Origin: Prunella strophiata
Lineage: Eukaryota; Chordata; Aves; Passeriformes; Prunellidae
Reading direction: 5' to 3'
DNA length: 64,000 bases
NCBI GenBank assembly: GCA_036583965.1
Contig: JAZBQD010000001.1
Span: 12,921,392 to 12,985,391, forward strand
The position numbers were made by a program, and so were the translations under genes. The notes beneath the pieces are model-generated. The model worked only from the letters and a program-made list of their open reading frames with translations. It searched no databases and was not told the origin of the DNA. Below, in pieces: positions 1 to 12,400 of this stretch (position 1 is its first letter; every line of letters starts with the position of its first letter).

Positions 1-1001
1 TAAAGTCACTCATCCTAAAGTCCTCATTTAGGATTAGGATTCATTCCTGTTCAGGACTCATCACACCTATGATTGAGTTTCCAAGTTTATCTTAGTTTCC
101 ATTTTGGGGGGATTTTGGTTGGGTTTTTGGCTCTGTCCTTTCCTCCTGTAGTTTCCACAGTGAAATGCAGCCCATATCATGTTACTGTGGAGGGATCCAG
201 GGAGGAAGGATAATTCCTTCCACCAGCTCCTTGCCCCTCCCTTGCTTCAGGGATGAGGATGTAAACAGCAAGTAATTCTTGATAGCATTAGAACAAGATG
301 ATGTCCTCAGGTCAGCTTCATCAAGCTCTGCACTGATGCAGCTACTGTCAGAAGTTTTCCCTTTACCTCTGGCCCTGTCCACTGAGGTCCTGAAGTTGTT
401 TGTAGCTGTCCCAGAGCATCCCATCAAACTTGAGTAGCCTGTGCAGGGATGCTGATGGCTCTTGGTTTCAGGAAACTTTGATGATAGAGATTAAATACTT
501 TAGCTGCTACAGGTTAAATATTTTAGCTCTTAAGTAATTTGCTGTCTTGTTGCAGATTGTTTAATTATTGGCAGGTAATGCACTCCTGCTGCAGATGAGA
601 AGCTGGAAGCTTGGGTGTGAGTTGAGGAATGTTTGTGTAGCTATAATTAAATACTGCTTAGTTTACCTCTTTGGTGGTCCTTTGCTTTCAAGCATACCAG
701 GGAACTCTGTCCAATTGCAGGCTCTAGGGCTAAGCAAAAGAATTGCAAGTATTTTTTAAGTCTTGCCTAGTTCCTTTGAAGCATTGACAATTCTGAGCTA
801 AAGAAATCCCATTTGAAGAAAACCTGTTCATGCATCTGCCTTAACTTAATGCTCTGTACTCAACATGCCTCAGAAGAGAGATATTCCACACTGTATTCTT
901 TCCCATTTTGACTAAGGATTGAGAAATTCAACCCATCTGGCCATTGTCAGACTTCATAGAAAGCAAAACAGCAATTCCCAATTTGATTTTACATCCATTT
1001 G

Positions 1002-1019
1002 AAAAAAAAAAAAAAAAAA
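1002..1019 (+). repeat. Poly(A) run inside a purine tract
   Basis: Eighteen uninterrupted A residues are followed by an A/G tract to about 1031. The sequence before it does not look like a processed transcript, so I treat it as a simple repeat rather than a retroposed tail. Confidence 0.9.
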
Positions 1020-2993
1020 GAAAAAGAAAGAGCCTATTTTCCAAGCTTTTGATTAAACTGAAATACTGGGTTTGAACCATATGTTCAAGAATATGTCTTG
1101 AGAGTTGTTTGAATCATATTTCCAAATCTGGTTTCCAGATTTTAAAAATTAATTGATAGTAAAGCAGAGAAACAAATTGCTAAATGTTTTATCTATTGAA
1201 TATTTAACTTCAGAAGTCTCCAATTTCACTTCTAAAATAGAATTAGAACAGCTAAAATATTCTTCTCTCTGTCATTACCATTAATCATTGTATCATTAAA
1301 ACCTGTGATGGATCTATGTGATCTTGTAAGAAAATCAATAAAGAAAAAGAAAGTGGTTGTGAAACAGTGACTGGGTGAGATCCAGGTGCTCTAAAGTTAG
1401 TGGCAAATACCTTTAGGGCCAGGAGTTTGGCCCAATGTGACAGAAATTCTGTGGTTTTATTACATCTTGATGGCTGAAGGAAAAAATCAGTGCCTTTTGT
1501 AACAATACTTGAAAGTGTTTCTTTACAGAAATACTGGAGTACTGATTGAAATAAGCTATTTGACACCTTCATGGTTTGTAAGCTTCAGAGGGATTTAATT
1601 CTACTAATTCTGAAACTGTGAATAATTTTCCTTCTCCATCATTGTTACTGAATTAATTGGAAATTAAGGTGCTTATTTGTCAAACTCCTTACAAAATACT
1701 TCAAAACAAGGTTGTTTCTCAATCTTGTGGGCTTACTTCTGAAATTATTGTTACCTCTTTTGTACACTCCAGATCAAATGTGGCAGGGAGACTTGTTGAA
1801 ACTGTGGTTTGAGTGAGATGGAAGGCAAAACACGCACTGATAAAGGGGCAAAGGTGACACTTCTTGGTATTTGAGGGATGGAGAGTTGGTCTTTGTTTTG
1901 GAGCTGTTTTCATCTGTTCTACAGATCAGCAAAGATGCTTTACACAGCAGAGGGTTGTGTGTAGGGGCAGTGAAGAAGGGTCAGGTTATGTCACTGTGAA
2001 AATGTGTAACTTCATTTAGGTTCTGCTGCTGGGACATCTGAAAATCCCAGCAGTATAATGCTGGTGAGAGAAGTCACATTTGAGCACTTAACACCTTAAT
2101 AAATGTCTCCAGGTGGTTTAAGGGGAAAGACAGGAATTTTATTTTCTTCCTTAGGAATTTCAGTGTTGCTTTGTAGGCATTGGAAAATTTTGTCTGTTCT
2201 TTGAAATACTAAACCTTTGTTTCTCCATTACATTTGATGCAAAGCCTTTTCACATATCTGAATATTTTAAAATGTAGTTTACATTTGTTTCAAAATATGA
2301 GAAGAACTAAAATGAAAGCACTTCGTCTACAGCTGATCTAGGTCATGTAAATTCTTCACTGACAATGTTGCCTAACTGTTCTTAACAATATTCATAGATG
2401 ATGATCCTTTTTAAATAAAGGGCAAATGTCCTGTAATATTATGAGAACAAATAAATACACTGTAGAAGAAATGTCAGCCTTGGCTATCAAACCAACAGAT
2501 AAACAGTGATTATAGAATGTATGCTTTCTCCTGTGCAGCCTCTTTCTCCTGGTAAAGCTTTTTCATGGAAAAATAAACATTAAAAAATTTTATGTTTTCT
2601 TTCATGGCTGGGTTTTTCTGTCAATCTTTGTGTGAACATAGATCTAGAAGTTATGAAATCTGTCTGCTGTGAGGGGTTGCAGCTTGAATAAAAGGCTTTA
2701 ATTAAGAAGTACTGTTTGTTTCCCACTCCCTTTGCCACGGGCTCTGCAGCCGTGGGTGTCACTCGGCCCTTCAGTGACCAAGGCTCTGGAAAACAGTGTG
2801 AGTCGTGAGGACTCCCCCCTCCAGGGCTCTGGGAACAAGAGATCTGCTTTTATTTTCATTTCTGCACGTAAGAGACATTAGAAATGGTGCACTGCATGAG
2901 TCACAGGCTGCCTGATTGTGTCCTTCACTTTATTGCAGAGATCCCAGAGCAAATTTAGCTACAGGATGAGATCCCTCTGCATGGAGCTCCACT

Positions 2994-3001
2994 TGACGTC
3001 A
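2994..3001. promoter_or_regulatory. Consensus CRE palindrome TGACGTCA
   Basis: The perfect 8-bp CREB/ATF site TGACGTCA is read directly from the sequence, in a CpG-poor surrounding where an intact CpG is less expected. The motif can occur by chance in 64 kb, and no promoter element is visible beside it. Function is inferred only from the motif. Confidence 0.25.
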
Positions 3002-3244
3002 GTGTTTGTTGCTGTGGTTAGACTATGCCACACTTTGCAGCCTGTTTAATTATAATGATGGTTGAATTGTATTTTAGCAGCAGCATCTAAAAAATATAAT
3101 TGTTTTCCTCAGATAACAGTTTTGCAGCTTTGACCAAGAACTTGTGGGTACAGGGCAATATTGCAGGCTCTCATGGGCTCCAGTAGAACTAGAGATGGAC
3201 ACCAACATGCCTACAGAGATGATCTATTATTTGTGCTGCTCATC

Positions 3245-3288
3245 ATGTTTTTATTGATACAGTGATTTCTCATTAATGAAAACATTGA
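3245..3288 (+). repeat. 44-bp dispersed repeat, copy A
   Basis: Aligned by eye without gaps to 4878-4921, it matches at 38 of 44 positions. It starts ATGTTTTTATTGAT and ends CATTGA. The flanks do not obviously align. The pair could be fragments of an old transposable element that I cannot name. Confidence 0.5.
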
Positions 3289-4877
3289 CAAAAATTCTGG
3301 AATGTCTACTGTAGGTCAGCCTCATAAATTGTAGTGTAACTATGTTGGATTTGTGTCATTCCCACCCCCCCCCTAAAGATTATTCCTTGTGTTTATTCAT
3401 CTATTCAAGTATTTGAAATATTTATACACACTGCTTATAAAACTCAGCTAACTTTCTTTGATTTCCATGCAGATGCAAGATATTCAGCTTAGTGTGATGC
3501 AGCAAGTCTAGATTTGACAGACACTCAAATTCGATTGTAATTTCTCTGTTTTACTAAAAAGTTCATCAAAAGCTTCTGCCAAGCTAAACTCTGCAAGTTT
3601 AGGCCAGGTCACACAATCTCTCAGCATCTCAGTGAGCGTTTGCCACAGATCACAAAGCTGAGCCTTGACTGGCTTTGTCACCATCTCTGAAATGACACCT
3701 TTACCCCCAACTTTCTGTTCTTAAAACAGAAATCCTGTGTGAGCACAGACCTGCACATTCTACATGCAAACCAGTCTGTGGTGTTTCCAGGTCTCAGGGC
3801 ATTTGTGGGACTGAGCTGGGCTGGAGCATTTTGCCAGAGCCCCAGGAGGCACTGCCTGGTGCAGATTTCTGTGGTCACAAAGCCACTGCTCTAGGAAACT
3901 ATTAATTAGCTTGTTTTAAAAACAAGGGAAAGGAGCCTTTCATGTTAAAATCACTGACAGGGCCAGGATATTTTCTTGTTATTGCAAGGGATTCTGCAAT
4001 CTCTGCCAAGAGCAATTTATCCAGAGGTTGGGTAAATGGGGCTTTACAACAGCTCCTCTCCCTGCCCTGTCCTTCTATCTGAAGTAGTTTCCTGTGGCTG
4101 TTCAAACTCAGGACTCTGCTGCCCCATCTGAATTTTATCTTTTCTGCCTGTCACCCTGGTATTTTGTGCACACAGTCCCACCAGGAACTGAAAACAATAC
4201 CTGATGGCCATTTTACATGCCAGTGTGGGTAGCAAAGTTCCACCCTTGCTGTAACTGGGCTTTCCTAGAGGGGGTTTGTGCTCCTCTGTCCTCTGCTTTA
4301 AGCAAAGAATCAAAGCAGAGGTGAGGATTTCAGCCTTTGAGTGTAAAGGAGTAGCTTTCTAAAGTGTTGCTAGAGCAGCATATACTGTTTTTGGAAAAGC
4401 ATTAGCAAGTTATAACCCTTAGTTAAATCTCTCCATAATTTAACTATCTCAGACATTCCCTTAAGCAAATGTGGGAATGCCAGTGCTCAGAGCTCCTAGC
4501 TCAGGCTGTAAATTCTGGGTATATTTTCCAAACATTGAACAAAGCTGTAATATTAAGGAGATTTTGTTTCACTAAAGCCAAATACTTAGTCAAACTTACC
4601 CTTGTGCTGCAGAACTTTTGAAATCCATTCACCATGGAACTGCAATGTTATTTTTGAAGCTATCATTGCAATTACTGTCCTTGAGAGCTAAATAATTGTT
4701 CTAACACCATCTTTATTTTCCAACAAGAAGGCAGCACATCAGGTTTAATATCCACTTTAGACAGCAGGACTTGGGTGAGCACATTGCTTCCATAGTGAAG
4801 TGAACCCTGTGTCTGAGATGACAGCACATAAAGTGTGATGTGTTTTAATCAGAGCAAAGCAGACTCAGCAGTTTAAT

Positions 4878-4921
4878 GATGTTTTTATTGATATAATGAT
4901 TTATCATTGATGAGAGCATTG
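4878..4921 (+). repeat. 44-bp dispersed repeat, copy B
   Basis: This is the partner of 3245-3288, in the same orientation and about 1.6 kb away. Both copies share ATGTTTTTATTGAT and the end CATTGA. A shorter piece of the same motif (TTTTTATTGAT) recurs near 44325, which hints at a family, although the third match is short enough to be chance. Confidence 0.5.
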
Positions 4922-6344
4922 ATGTGTGTCAGCAGCAGGCGTAAGCAGTCAGTTTCATCAAGGTCTGTGCGCCTTCCCTCCTCCTTCTTGTGCACACTGA
5001 CACACTTGGCTGAAGCTGTGATGTTTTCCTAGTTATCTGGGGTTGATACTGAGACACAGAGATCACCAAGAATGAGAGATATAACCATTCTTTCAAAATC
5101 TTAATACATTCAGCAAGTGGAACCACAGGAGAAAATATAACATTGAAATGCACCGAGCGGTGCGTAGGTGCATCGATGCCTAAGTGGCAGTTAAATCCAA
5201 AGGAAACTTGCTGGGGGCTACTGAGAAACCCATCATTTAAATTTTTCTTTCCTTTATGCAGTTGAGTGAAGAAGATGGATTTAATTTGCATTTTTGCCAT
5301 GCTCTTAGCAGTGGAAGTGCTATAAAGTGCTGTTGTTATCATAGACTCAAATCAGACGTGCATGTGGCAGAACTTCTGAGAGCTTATGAGGAAGATGCAG
5401 AGGGTGTAATGGAGTCTCTAGCAGACAGTGACAAAAATTTGCCTCACAAATTCACTGCTAACTGTAAAATGAAACATTTACTGAATCATAACTGGACTAG
5501 TTATGAATTTAAACTATCAGGGGATTAAAATTCTTATTTACTTGAGGCTGCTGAACAGAACAATTCTCTTTACAGGAGGCTTAGGGTACATGGAAGTACA
5601 TAAAATAGAGAAAAAAGACAGAACTTAGCCAAGAGAAGTGAAATAGGATGGATGGTATATTTTATATAGAAGTGTGTCCATTTTCCAATATATAGCAAGC
5701 TGGCTGATTTTTAAAAAATACTTTTGTTCAAATGCTGGTGGATGGAGGTCTCAGCAGCTTTGAGACCCATTTCTGGTCTATGTGAGTGCATCACCTGTAA
5801 TCACAAGATTGTATGTTTTTCTCACACACTTGGTAGAGGGTCTTCTCCTGCTTTCACATGCAGGGGTGGTCCTGATCACCCTGACACTCTCTGGGACTCT
5901 GCATATCACAGCTTTTTTCTGACAGTATAAGAGAGACCACCTTGCTACAGGCACCTGGCAGCAGGCATCTGTTTCCCAAGAATAGCCTAGCTCAGATGAA
6001 CCTGTCAGAGTGACTGTTTCCACCTTACCCTAACATGCAGAAATCTTATGGAATACCCTGTACAGTGACAAGCAAAAAAATTATCAGGATTTAATCCATG
6101 CTCAACTTCTCACAGCCTCCCAGGAAAGTTGTATTTACAGTTAAAGTGCTCCCGGGAAAGAAATAATTTGTTGTTTGCAAAAACTCCTACAAGTTAACCT
6201 GGAAAACTTTGTTTTAAACTCAGAAATGTTTGCAGTCAAGCCAAGAAATTTCAGAAGGAGGAATCAAGTTATCCCAAAGCAATTCTGACTTGCCACCTTA
6301 ACATTGTAAGGACTACAGAAAGCAATGACACATCCTGGTAGCAA

Positions 6345-6411
6345 GGGGCTGGAATGAGACAATCTTTAAAGTCTCTTCCAACCCAAGTCATTCTATGATT
6401 CTATAATCCCA
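6345..6411 (+). mobile_element. CR1 LINE 3'-end fragment
   Basis: The stretch reads like the terminal part of avian CR1 in sense orientation: a diverged lead-in, then TCTCTTCCAACCCAAGTCAT, then the hallmark terminal 8-mer repeat ATTCTATG/ATTCTATA. It is 5'-truncated, as most CR1 copies are. No coding part remains. Confidence 0.8.
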
Positions 6412-6879
6412 TACTTTCTGGGTTTTGTTGTTGTTGGGGCTTTGTTTGGGGTTTTTTGGTTTTGTCAGCTAAGGAAATTAGTGAGGAAAACCCACTGGAA
6501 TTACATTCCAGCACAGCACTTCAATAGCACATCTCAGCATTAAAGCCTACTGAGTTCTCCTCAGTTTGGGAACAGACTCAGTTCACTGGTAAGTTTGACT
6601 ATGATGTAAACCACATGAAGGCTGAACCCTCAAGTGGAATAAATTTTCCTGCTGGGCAGTGGAGTTTATACATTTCTCTCAGGCAGAAAATTGATGCATT
6701 TATCCCTGCATTGCTGTGCTCCTCTCATTAATATCTGCTGAGTTTTTTCTTAATGACCATCATGTGACCCTTTTCACTCTCCATTCATCCCTGTAATTAG
6801 GTCTCCCAAGGCTTGTAGCCCAGTAACTATCTGCTTGTAGCTCCTTTCTCTTGAAAGAAAAGCAATTTAATTTCTCCTG

Positions 6880-8364
6880 TATTTGAAAAAGATTACTACT
6901 ACCCTGTACATCCCTTTCCTTTTTCTTTTTACTCTCATGAGATCTGTTATTTGCAAGAGGTTCTGCTTCCTCTATTTCACCTCTATACCAGAACCCACTA
7001 ATGTGGTTGTCTCCATGCTGACCACTGGAATTGCTCTCAGCAAGGTTTCTAATTATCCATTGCTAACCATCTTCAGTCTTCTTGGCCTGCCAGTTGCCTT
7101 CAATGTCCACAAACACTCTTTTAGTTTTGAAATTTTCATTTTCTTTGCCTCTGTACTTCTCTTTATTCCAACTCTCTGCATACTTTGGACACTGCTCCTT
7201 CATCATGTCCTTGGTTGAAAATTCCTCTTTCCCATCTCCAGTTTTTGGTGGGAATTCCTGTGGACTGCTACCCCTTCCTTCCCTGCTGCCTTTGCACATT
7301 TTGTGTCTGGAGGGTACAAAGCTCCTCAACCTCCCATGCTGAGGAGTCAGAGTCTTCTCCTCCAGAATGGTGTCTCTCTGCTAAAGTCTCACCATTTATC
7401 TTCCTTTGACTTTATACAATGTAATATCCCCAAAAACTCCTAATTGTCTGTTCATTGCTCCTTCATGTTACTCCTTTCCTTTTCCAAGCCATCTTTTGCT
7501 AGACTAAAATTAATCTGGTTACAGATTATTTATTGTTCTGATTACAGACAAGCCTTAGAAGTTCAGCTTTCATTCAGTTTAAACAGCTCACTGGATCCTT
7601 GCATTTGGACAGTATCTGAATATTTGCAGATTTTTTCCCGCCTTTTCTCTCTCTAATCTGAACACTTGTTTGAGGTTTTCTACCTGATGTCTCAGTTTCT
7701 ACAATACATTGTGTTAGCTACAGAATATTGGCCTGCTCTTGCCTATCCCAAATGTGACCCTGTCAGGTGTTGCTTTCACAGTCCAAAGGCTGTGACTGAA
7801 ACATGACTTTCCAGAATCTGAAACATGATTTTCCAGAATCTGAAACATGACTTCCCAGAATCCAGGTGCCAGCTCTCCCTGCTGGTATTGGTCACATGCT
7901 GACCCTTCACATATTTCACTGTGCCTCTCAGCCTGGTCATTTCCTATTTGTGAGATTCTATTAATTTTCAAGATGCCAGCTCCAGCCTCTGGGTTTTTTT
8001 AAATCTTTCTGCACCATTATCCACTATTATTCTTGCAAATATTGCACAGCTAAGCCCTGAGGCTTCCCTTAATTTTTCAAAAGGATTTCCTCATCAACAC
8101 TGGCACAGCCTTTCTTACAACACTGAAATGTCATCAACTTTTAGGCTCTCCTGGACTAAGATCACTCACTCCTACACCAATAATATCTCATTGTTTGCTG
8201 TCAGTCTGTGCTGTGCCATTTGGTGCCTGGTGTTGTCCATCAGTTGTAAAATCTCAGTGTAAGCTCTCTGTGGACATGGGACTTTCTTCTCCTCATGTGT
8301 TTACACAGCACTCAGTGCCATGGAGTTTTTTCCTGGGAACTGTGGTAATATAAATGGTAATAAC
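6880..8364 (+). mobile_element. Ancient L2/L3-like LINE relic
   Basis: The open frame at 6883-7218 contains the peptide ALSKVSN followed about 10 residues later by LLGLPVAFNV. This resembles the L2/L3-clade reverse-transcriptase segment with ALSKVTND and LLDLSAAFDTVD, with the catalytic-region aspartates replaced. About 1.1 kb downstream on the same strand, 8231-8364 resembles the tail of such elements: GTAAGCTCTC, then a CAGCACTCAGTGCCATGG block, then a TAATATAAATGGTAATAA end. The middle is too eroded to assign. It is inactive. The match is to families I remember and was not computed. Coincidence for the RT part alone would be possible, but two parts in the right order make a relic likelier. 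Confidence 0.5.
7797..7862 (+). repeat. 22-bp tandem repeat, three copies
   Basis: Three consecutive 22-bp units begin at 7797, 7819 and 7841. Each reads TGAAACATGAYTTYCCAGAATC with only single-base differences. This is a local duplication inside the LINE-like region. Confidence 0.95.
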
Positions 8365-9371
8365 ATTTGGTATGACAGGTTTATTTCCCTGGCAGTGCTT
8401 AATCTTAGCAAAACAGCTTTTAAAATCAATTTGGGACCCAGGAGAATAAAATAGGTGGCTTGTACAAAATTTTAATTTCTGCTTCCATCATTCCAATGTC
8501 TTGATTTTGCCTTCTTGTTTGTAGATAAATCTCATATTGCTTGTCCCACTGAAGCTTAAGCAATGTATAGGAAGATAAATTTAGAAAAACTTTCCTGAAC
8601 TGGGGGAATTTTGTCCTTAGTCCAGGAATTCCAGAAGGGCACCTGGAGTTCAGCTGAGCTGGATGTCTGTCCAGGTTCAAATCCTAAAGGATCCAAAGAT
8701 TTTATCATGCTTTTTATGGGGATGTTTAATCACATACTGAAAAAAATGTTGAAGTTGGCTAGAGATGCATCTGCCTTCATGACATTTCTTGGCTTTTTTT
8801 CTCCTCTAGTGGATGAGGAGACAATTGATTGTGACAGATAAAAAACACAGGAGCATCACTCATGGGGTTTGATCTGTGATGTGACCTCTGACTTGTCCCA
8901 AACACAGCAGATCCTACACATGTGAGGGGAGGGATGAGCCTTCCCACTGTGGGCTGCTGCAAAGGGCACATTTGCAAATTTTTTGGGAGGCAAAAGCTTT
9001 GTGGCTGTGTTCAATTCCCATGGAACTACAGCCCATGGCTTTGGAGAAGCCACCAGGCTGTCCCCTGCACTGCTGGTTGTAACCCTGATGTGGGATCTGA
9101 AGGACTGATCAATGTTTGCTCTTAACACCTGCCTGACTTTTTAGCACTGAACATCTGGAAGGTCACAAACAATTTCCTGGATTTAATTTGAAGGATTAAG
9201 ATTGGGGCAGAGGGATTCAACCTCCTCAGCCACAGACCTTCTCTTCTGTATAAACTGTTCTTTCCACACTTCTCCACACTCAGCATCAGAAGCTGCTTCC
9301 CATCATTCCATAACCTTTGCTGTGTGTGCTCCCACTGCTCCTGCAGAGTGGCTCAGGCTCTCAGGTCCCTC

Positions 9372-9424
9372 TTGGCAGGCTGGAGCACAGGTTGTTTTTG
9401 GCAGTCTGGAGCACAGGTTGTTTG
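9372..9424 (+). repeat. 26-bp direct duplication
   Basis: The segment from GGCAGGCTGGAGCACAGG (9374) recurs at 9400 with one base changed (GGCAGTCTGG...). The period is 26 bp and there are two copies. It is a simple local duplication. Confidence 0.9.
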
Positions 9425-12400
9425 TTCTGAGAAATGGCAGCAGTCAAAGCCCTGTCAGCCCCAGTTAGAGGGCACTCTTCCATGGGAAGCCTTTCTCAGC
9501 AGAGAAGGAAGGTGTGCTGACCTCCCATTTGCTGCAGTTCATGGAACAAGTGATGATTTCACCTTCAGCCTTGCAGAGCTGCAGCCCAGGCAGCAGGAAG
9601 CAAAGGCATTCATAGCTGAGAGCAGCAATCTGCCAGGTTTGATGGCTCCTGGAGGAGGAGGAGGAGGAAAGCCTTGCCCTGAGATGGAGCTGTGTGATCC
9701 CTCTGTGTCAGTGAGGAATCCTGGAGCATTCCAGCTGCACCACCAGTGGAGCCACCCTGACAGATGAATGGTCAAAAGCCCTTTTTTTGGGGAAGTTCTG
9801 CAATGATATATAAATCTTCTGGCCTGGCCTGGTTTATTTTTACCTTTAATCCTGAAGAATTCCTGTCTGATATTCTAACCTTGTTTTCTGGTGTTTTATT
9901 AGAACTAACTTGCAAAACCTATTTCCAGTATGTGTGGAATCCTGAGCTCAGCTCTTCAATAAAAGCTGCCTTTAACTCTTTCACACCTTCCCTTAGTTGA
10001 TTTTTCTATTAAGGTGATAGAGTATCTAAGGAAAATATTGGAAGGAACAATGTGCTCTTTTTCCTTTTCTGCAAAATGGAGGGGCTTGAAGTGTAAAGAC
10101 CCAATACATGACATTAACTTGGGAAAGAAGCATCTAAGATCCATGAAATTCAGCAACAAAAATTAAGATATTATCTTAGGATCTTAATTTTTTTTCCAGA
10201 TTCCCTAACTATGGTTAATTTCTTTTACAGTCTGAAGAGAGTCACATGTATACCTGTCAAAATTTAAAAAAATAAACAACCTATAGTTAATGCAGCTAAT
10301 ATTCTAGTCAAGAATGTGAGGCTGCATAACCAAAGCTGTCATAAAACCCAACAGAGCCCAGGTCAGATCTTTTCCTTTATGGCAGTGGGAGAAGAGAGTA
10401 CTCAGTTCTCAGTGATTATAGATCAGTTTCCTACCCTCTCAACCATAAATAAGCACTCTCCTTGTTGGTACTGACTTACTAATATACTACTTTCTAGTGC
10501 TTGTCTTTCCCTTGCCCCAGAATATCTATATTCATTCTTGGGTACCCATTATAGAAGTTTTAAACATTCTGCACTGCCTTATTTAAAACCTTTGACTGCA
10601 GATCCCCCCCTCTCCAAGAGAACTGACAGCCTGTTATAAGCAGGCCTGTATGATGACAGATATGTGATTATATTTAAATAGCTCTGTCATAAAAAACATT
10701 TTCTAGATTTTTTTTCCCCCCTCAGCTTGATATTTAAGAGGGTGCACTACATTTTCTTTGCTGTTAATGAAAACTTTCTGCAGTGTGAAAAAGGAATTAA
10801 AAGCCCTGAATTAAGCATGTAGGTACCACTTATCCTACAAAATAAACATGGAAAAAATGGGGAGGAAAAAAATCTGTAATGTGTCTATGAGAGCTTCTCA
10901 TTGTGGCAAAAAAAATATCCTAGTCTGCTCAAAGAACAGATGAATTTGGATCTGACTTCCAAAGAAAGGCTCCTGCTGCTAATCTCTGTGTCCTGCTGTT
11001 TGAACTCATCAGCTTCAGAGATGATAAGAATATGTTGTTATGCAAACTATCAAAGTTTATTTACACAACTTCTTAAAACAGATTCTTTCAGTGGTATGGC
11101 CGGGTGGTTAATACTGATTGTCAGATTTTTTATGCATGCCAGCTTGGTAGTACACATCTCCACCCTGTAAGCAAGATATTGTCTGCTGTACAATGCTCTG
11201 TCATCCTAAATCTCAGGGGTTAACACATTCTCATCTTTAATCTTCTGGAATTCTTCTTTTCCTTTGATTTTAAAACATATGAACATTTTCACAGAGCAAA
11301 TCCTCAATAAACACAATGAAAAAAAAATCAAATAACCTAAGCAGGTTTAAGTTCAAAATTAAATGATGTATCAAGCAGGAATCTGGCAATGCAGTGCTAG
11401 TCTACTATAAAGTCTTTCATCCATGCAAATCCTGTGAGCACTTTACTGCTCCCAGATTGTCAGGTGAGCTCTCTGTTCTAAATATTTTTAAGTGGCCTAA
11501 GCACTTAAGCACTCAATTCTGGGATTCCCAACTTAATGTTTCCTCAAAGGAGCTAATTTACAAAGGATGGCTGTTCATCTTCTGCTATCTATAAACTGAG
11601 GCAACAATTTAACTGCAAACCCTTTATAGCAGCTGGGAATTGTCAGGTCTTCTATATTTTAAAAAGCTTTGCTTCTGCATGGGATATAAATCACAGAATA
11701 AAATATATGAGGGGAAAATGGGAAATGGAGACACCACCTTATAGGCAAAGGAAATACTGAAGATTTATTGTCAGTGATTTTCTTAAATCTCCTTATACAG
11801 CTAGGACAATAGTTTCCAGGATGGATATGGATGTAGTTTTTCACTTTCATAGGTCAGCAGTTTGTGGGGGACCTTTGAAGAGCTCAGGCAGGAACTAAAG
11901 GGCACTGACAGGAATGAAATCTCTCCCAGTGAGCACAAACTGCCAAAAAAAATCAGCACCACAGTGAGGGTTTGGTGTCACCCTACCCCTCACTGAAGTG
12001 CTGAATGTGACAGGGGAGCTTTGGTGAGCACTGAGAACAGCTCCAAACCAGTCACAGGGATCAAGCTTTAACTGGAGCCCTCAGCACATCAGGGCAGCAT
12101 TTTGGAAAGAAAAAATAAAAAATTCTTATGCCTAAGTCAAGTTACAGTGACTTAAAAAGACCAGTTGGACATTTTGTGGCCTGTGTCACCAGCAGGGTTA
12201 TCTGAGCAAAAGCCACAATAATTCAGATTACTTTATGTTTGCTGTGAACTAGAAAACCACAGCCTCAAGGGGCAGGAATAACAGAAACAAAGTCACCTGA
12301 ATGGATTTGTGAATTCTAGACACCTTGGAATCCTAAAATTATTTTCACTTCACTGTCTCTTTTGATATTACTTCCCCTAATAATAAGTGCCTCAAAAATT

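Larger units (their letters stand above)
1..6344. other. Intergenic, no gene recognised
   Basis: AT-rich, CpG-poor sequence. All open frames are short (under about 140 codons), lie on both strands, and show no domain, splice-flanked exon or codon bias that I recognise. It contains an 18-base A run (1002-1019), one perfect CRE palindrome (2994-3001) and a pair of related 44-bp segments (3245-3288 and 4878-4921), listed separately. Non-coding transcription or enhancers cannot be excluded from sequence alone. Confidence 0.6.

Noticed and set aside
1..4000. Last exon or 3' UTR of the expected upstream neighbour (NHLRC2 in other vertebrates)
   Set aside because: Gene order makes it conceivable, but I see no NHL-repeat or thioredoxin-like coding sequence. 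In mammals the gap to ADRB1 is larger than this window.
5256..5528. 90-codon + strand frame beginning MQLSEEDGFN
   Set aside because: It has a plausible residue mix, but I find no homologue, the opposite strand is also open, and splice sites around it are not convincing.
8675..8685. tRNA B-box-like GGTTCAAATCC
   Set aside because: The flanking bases do not form a T-arm stem, and no acceptor stem or convincing A box lies at the right distance.
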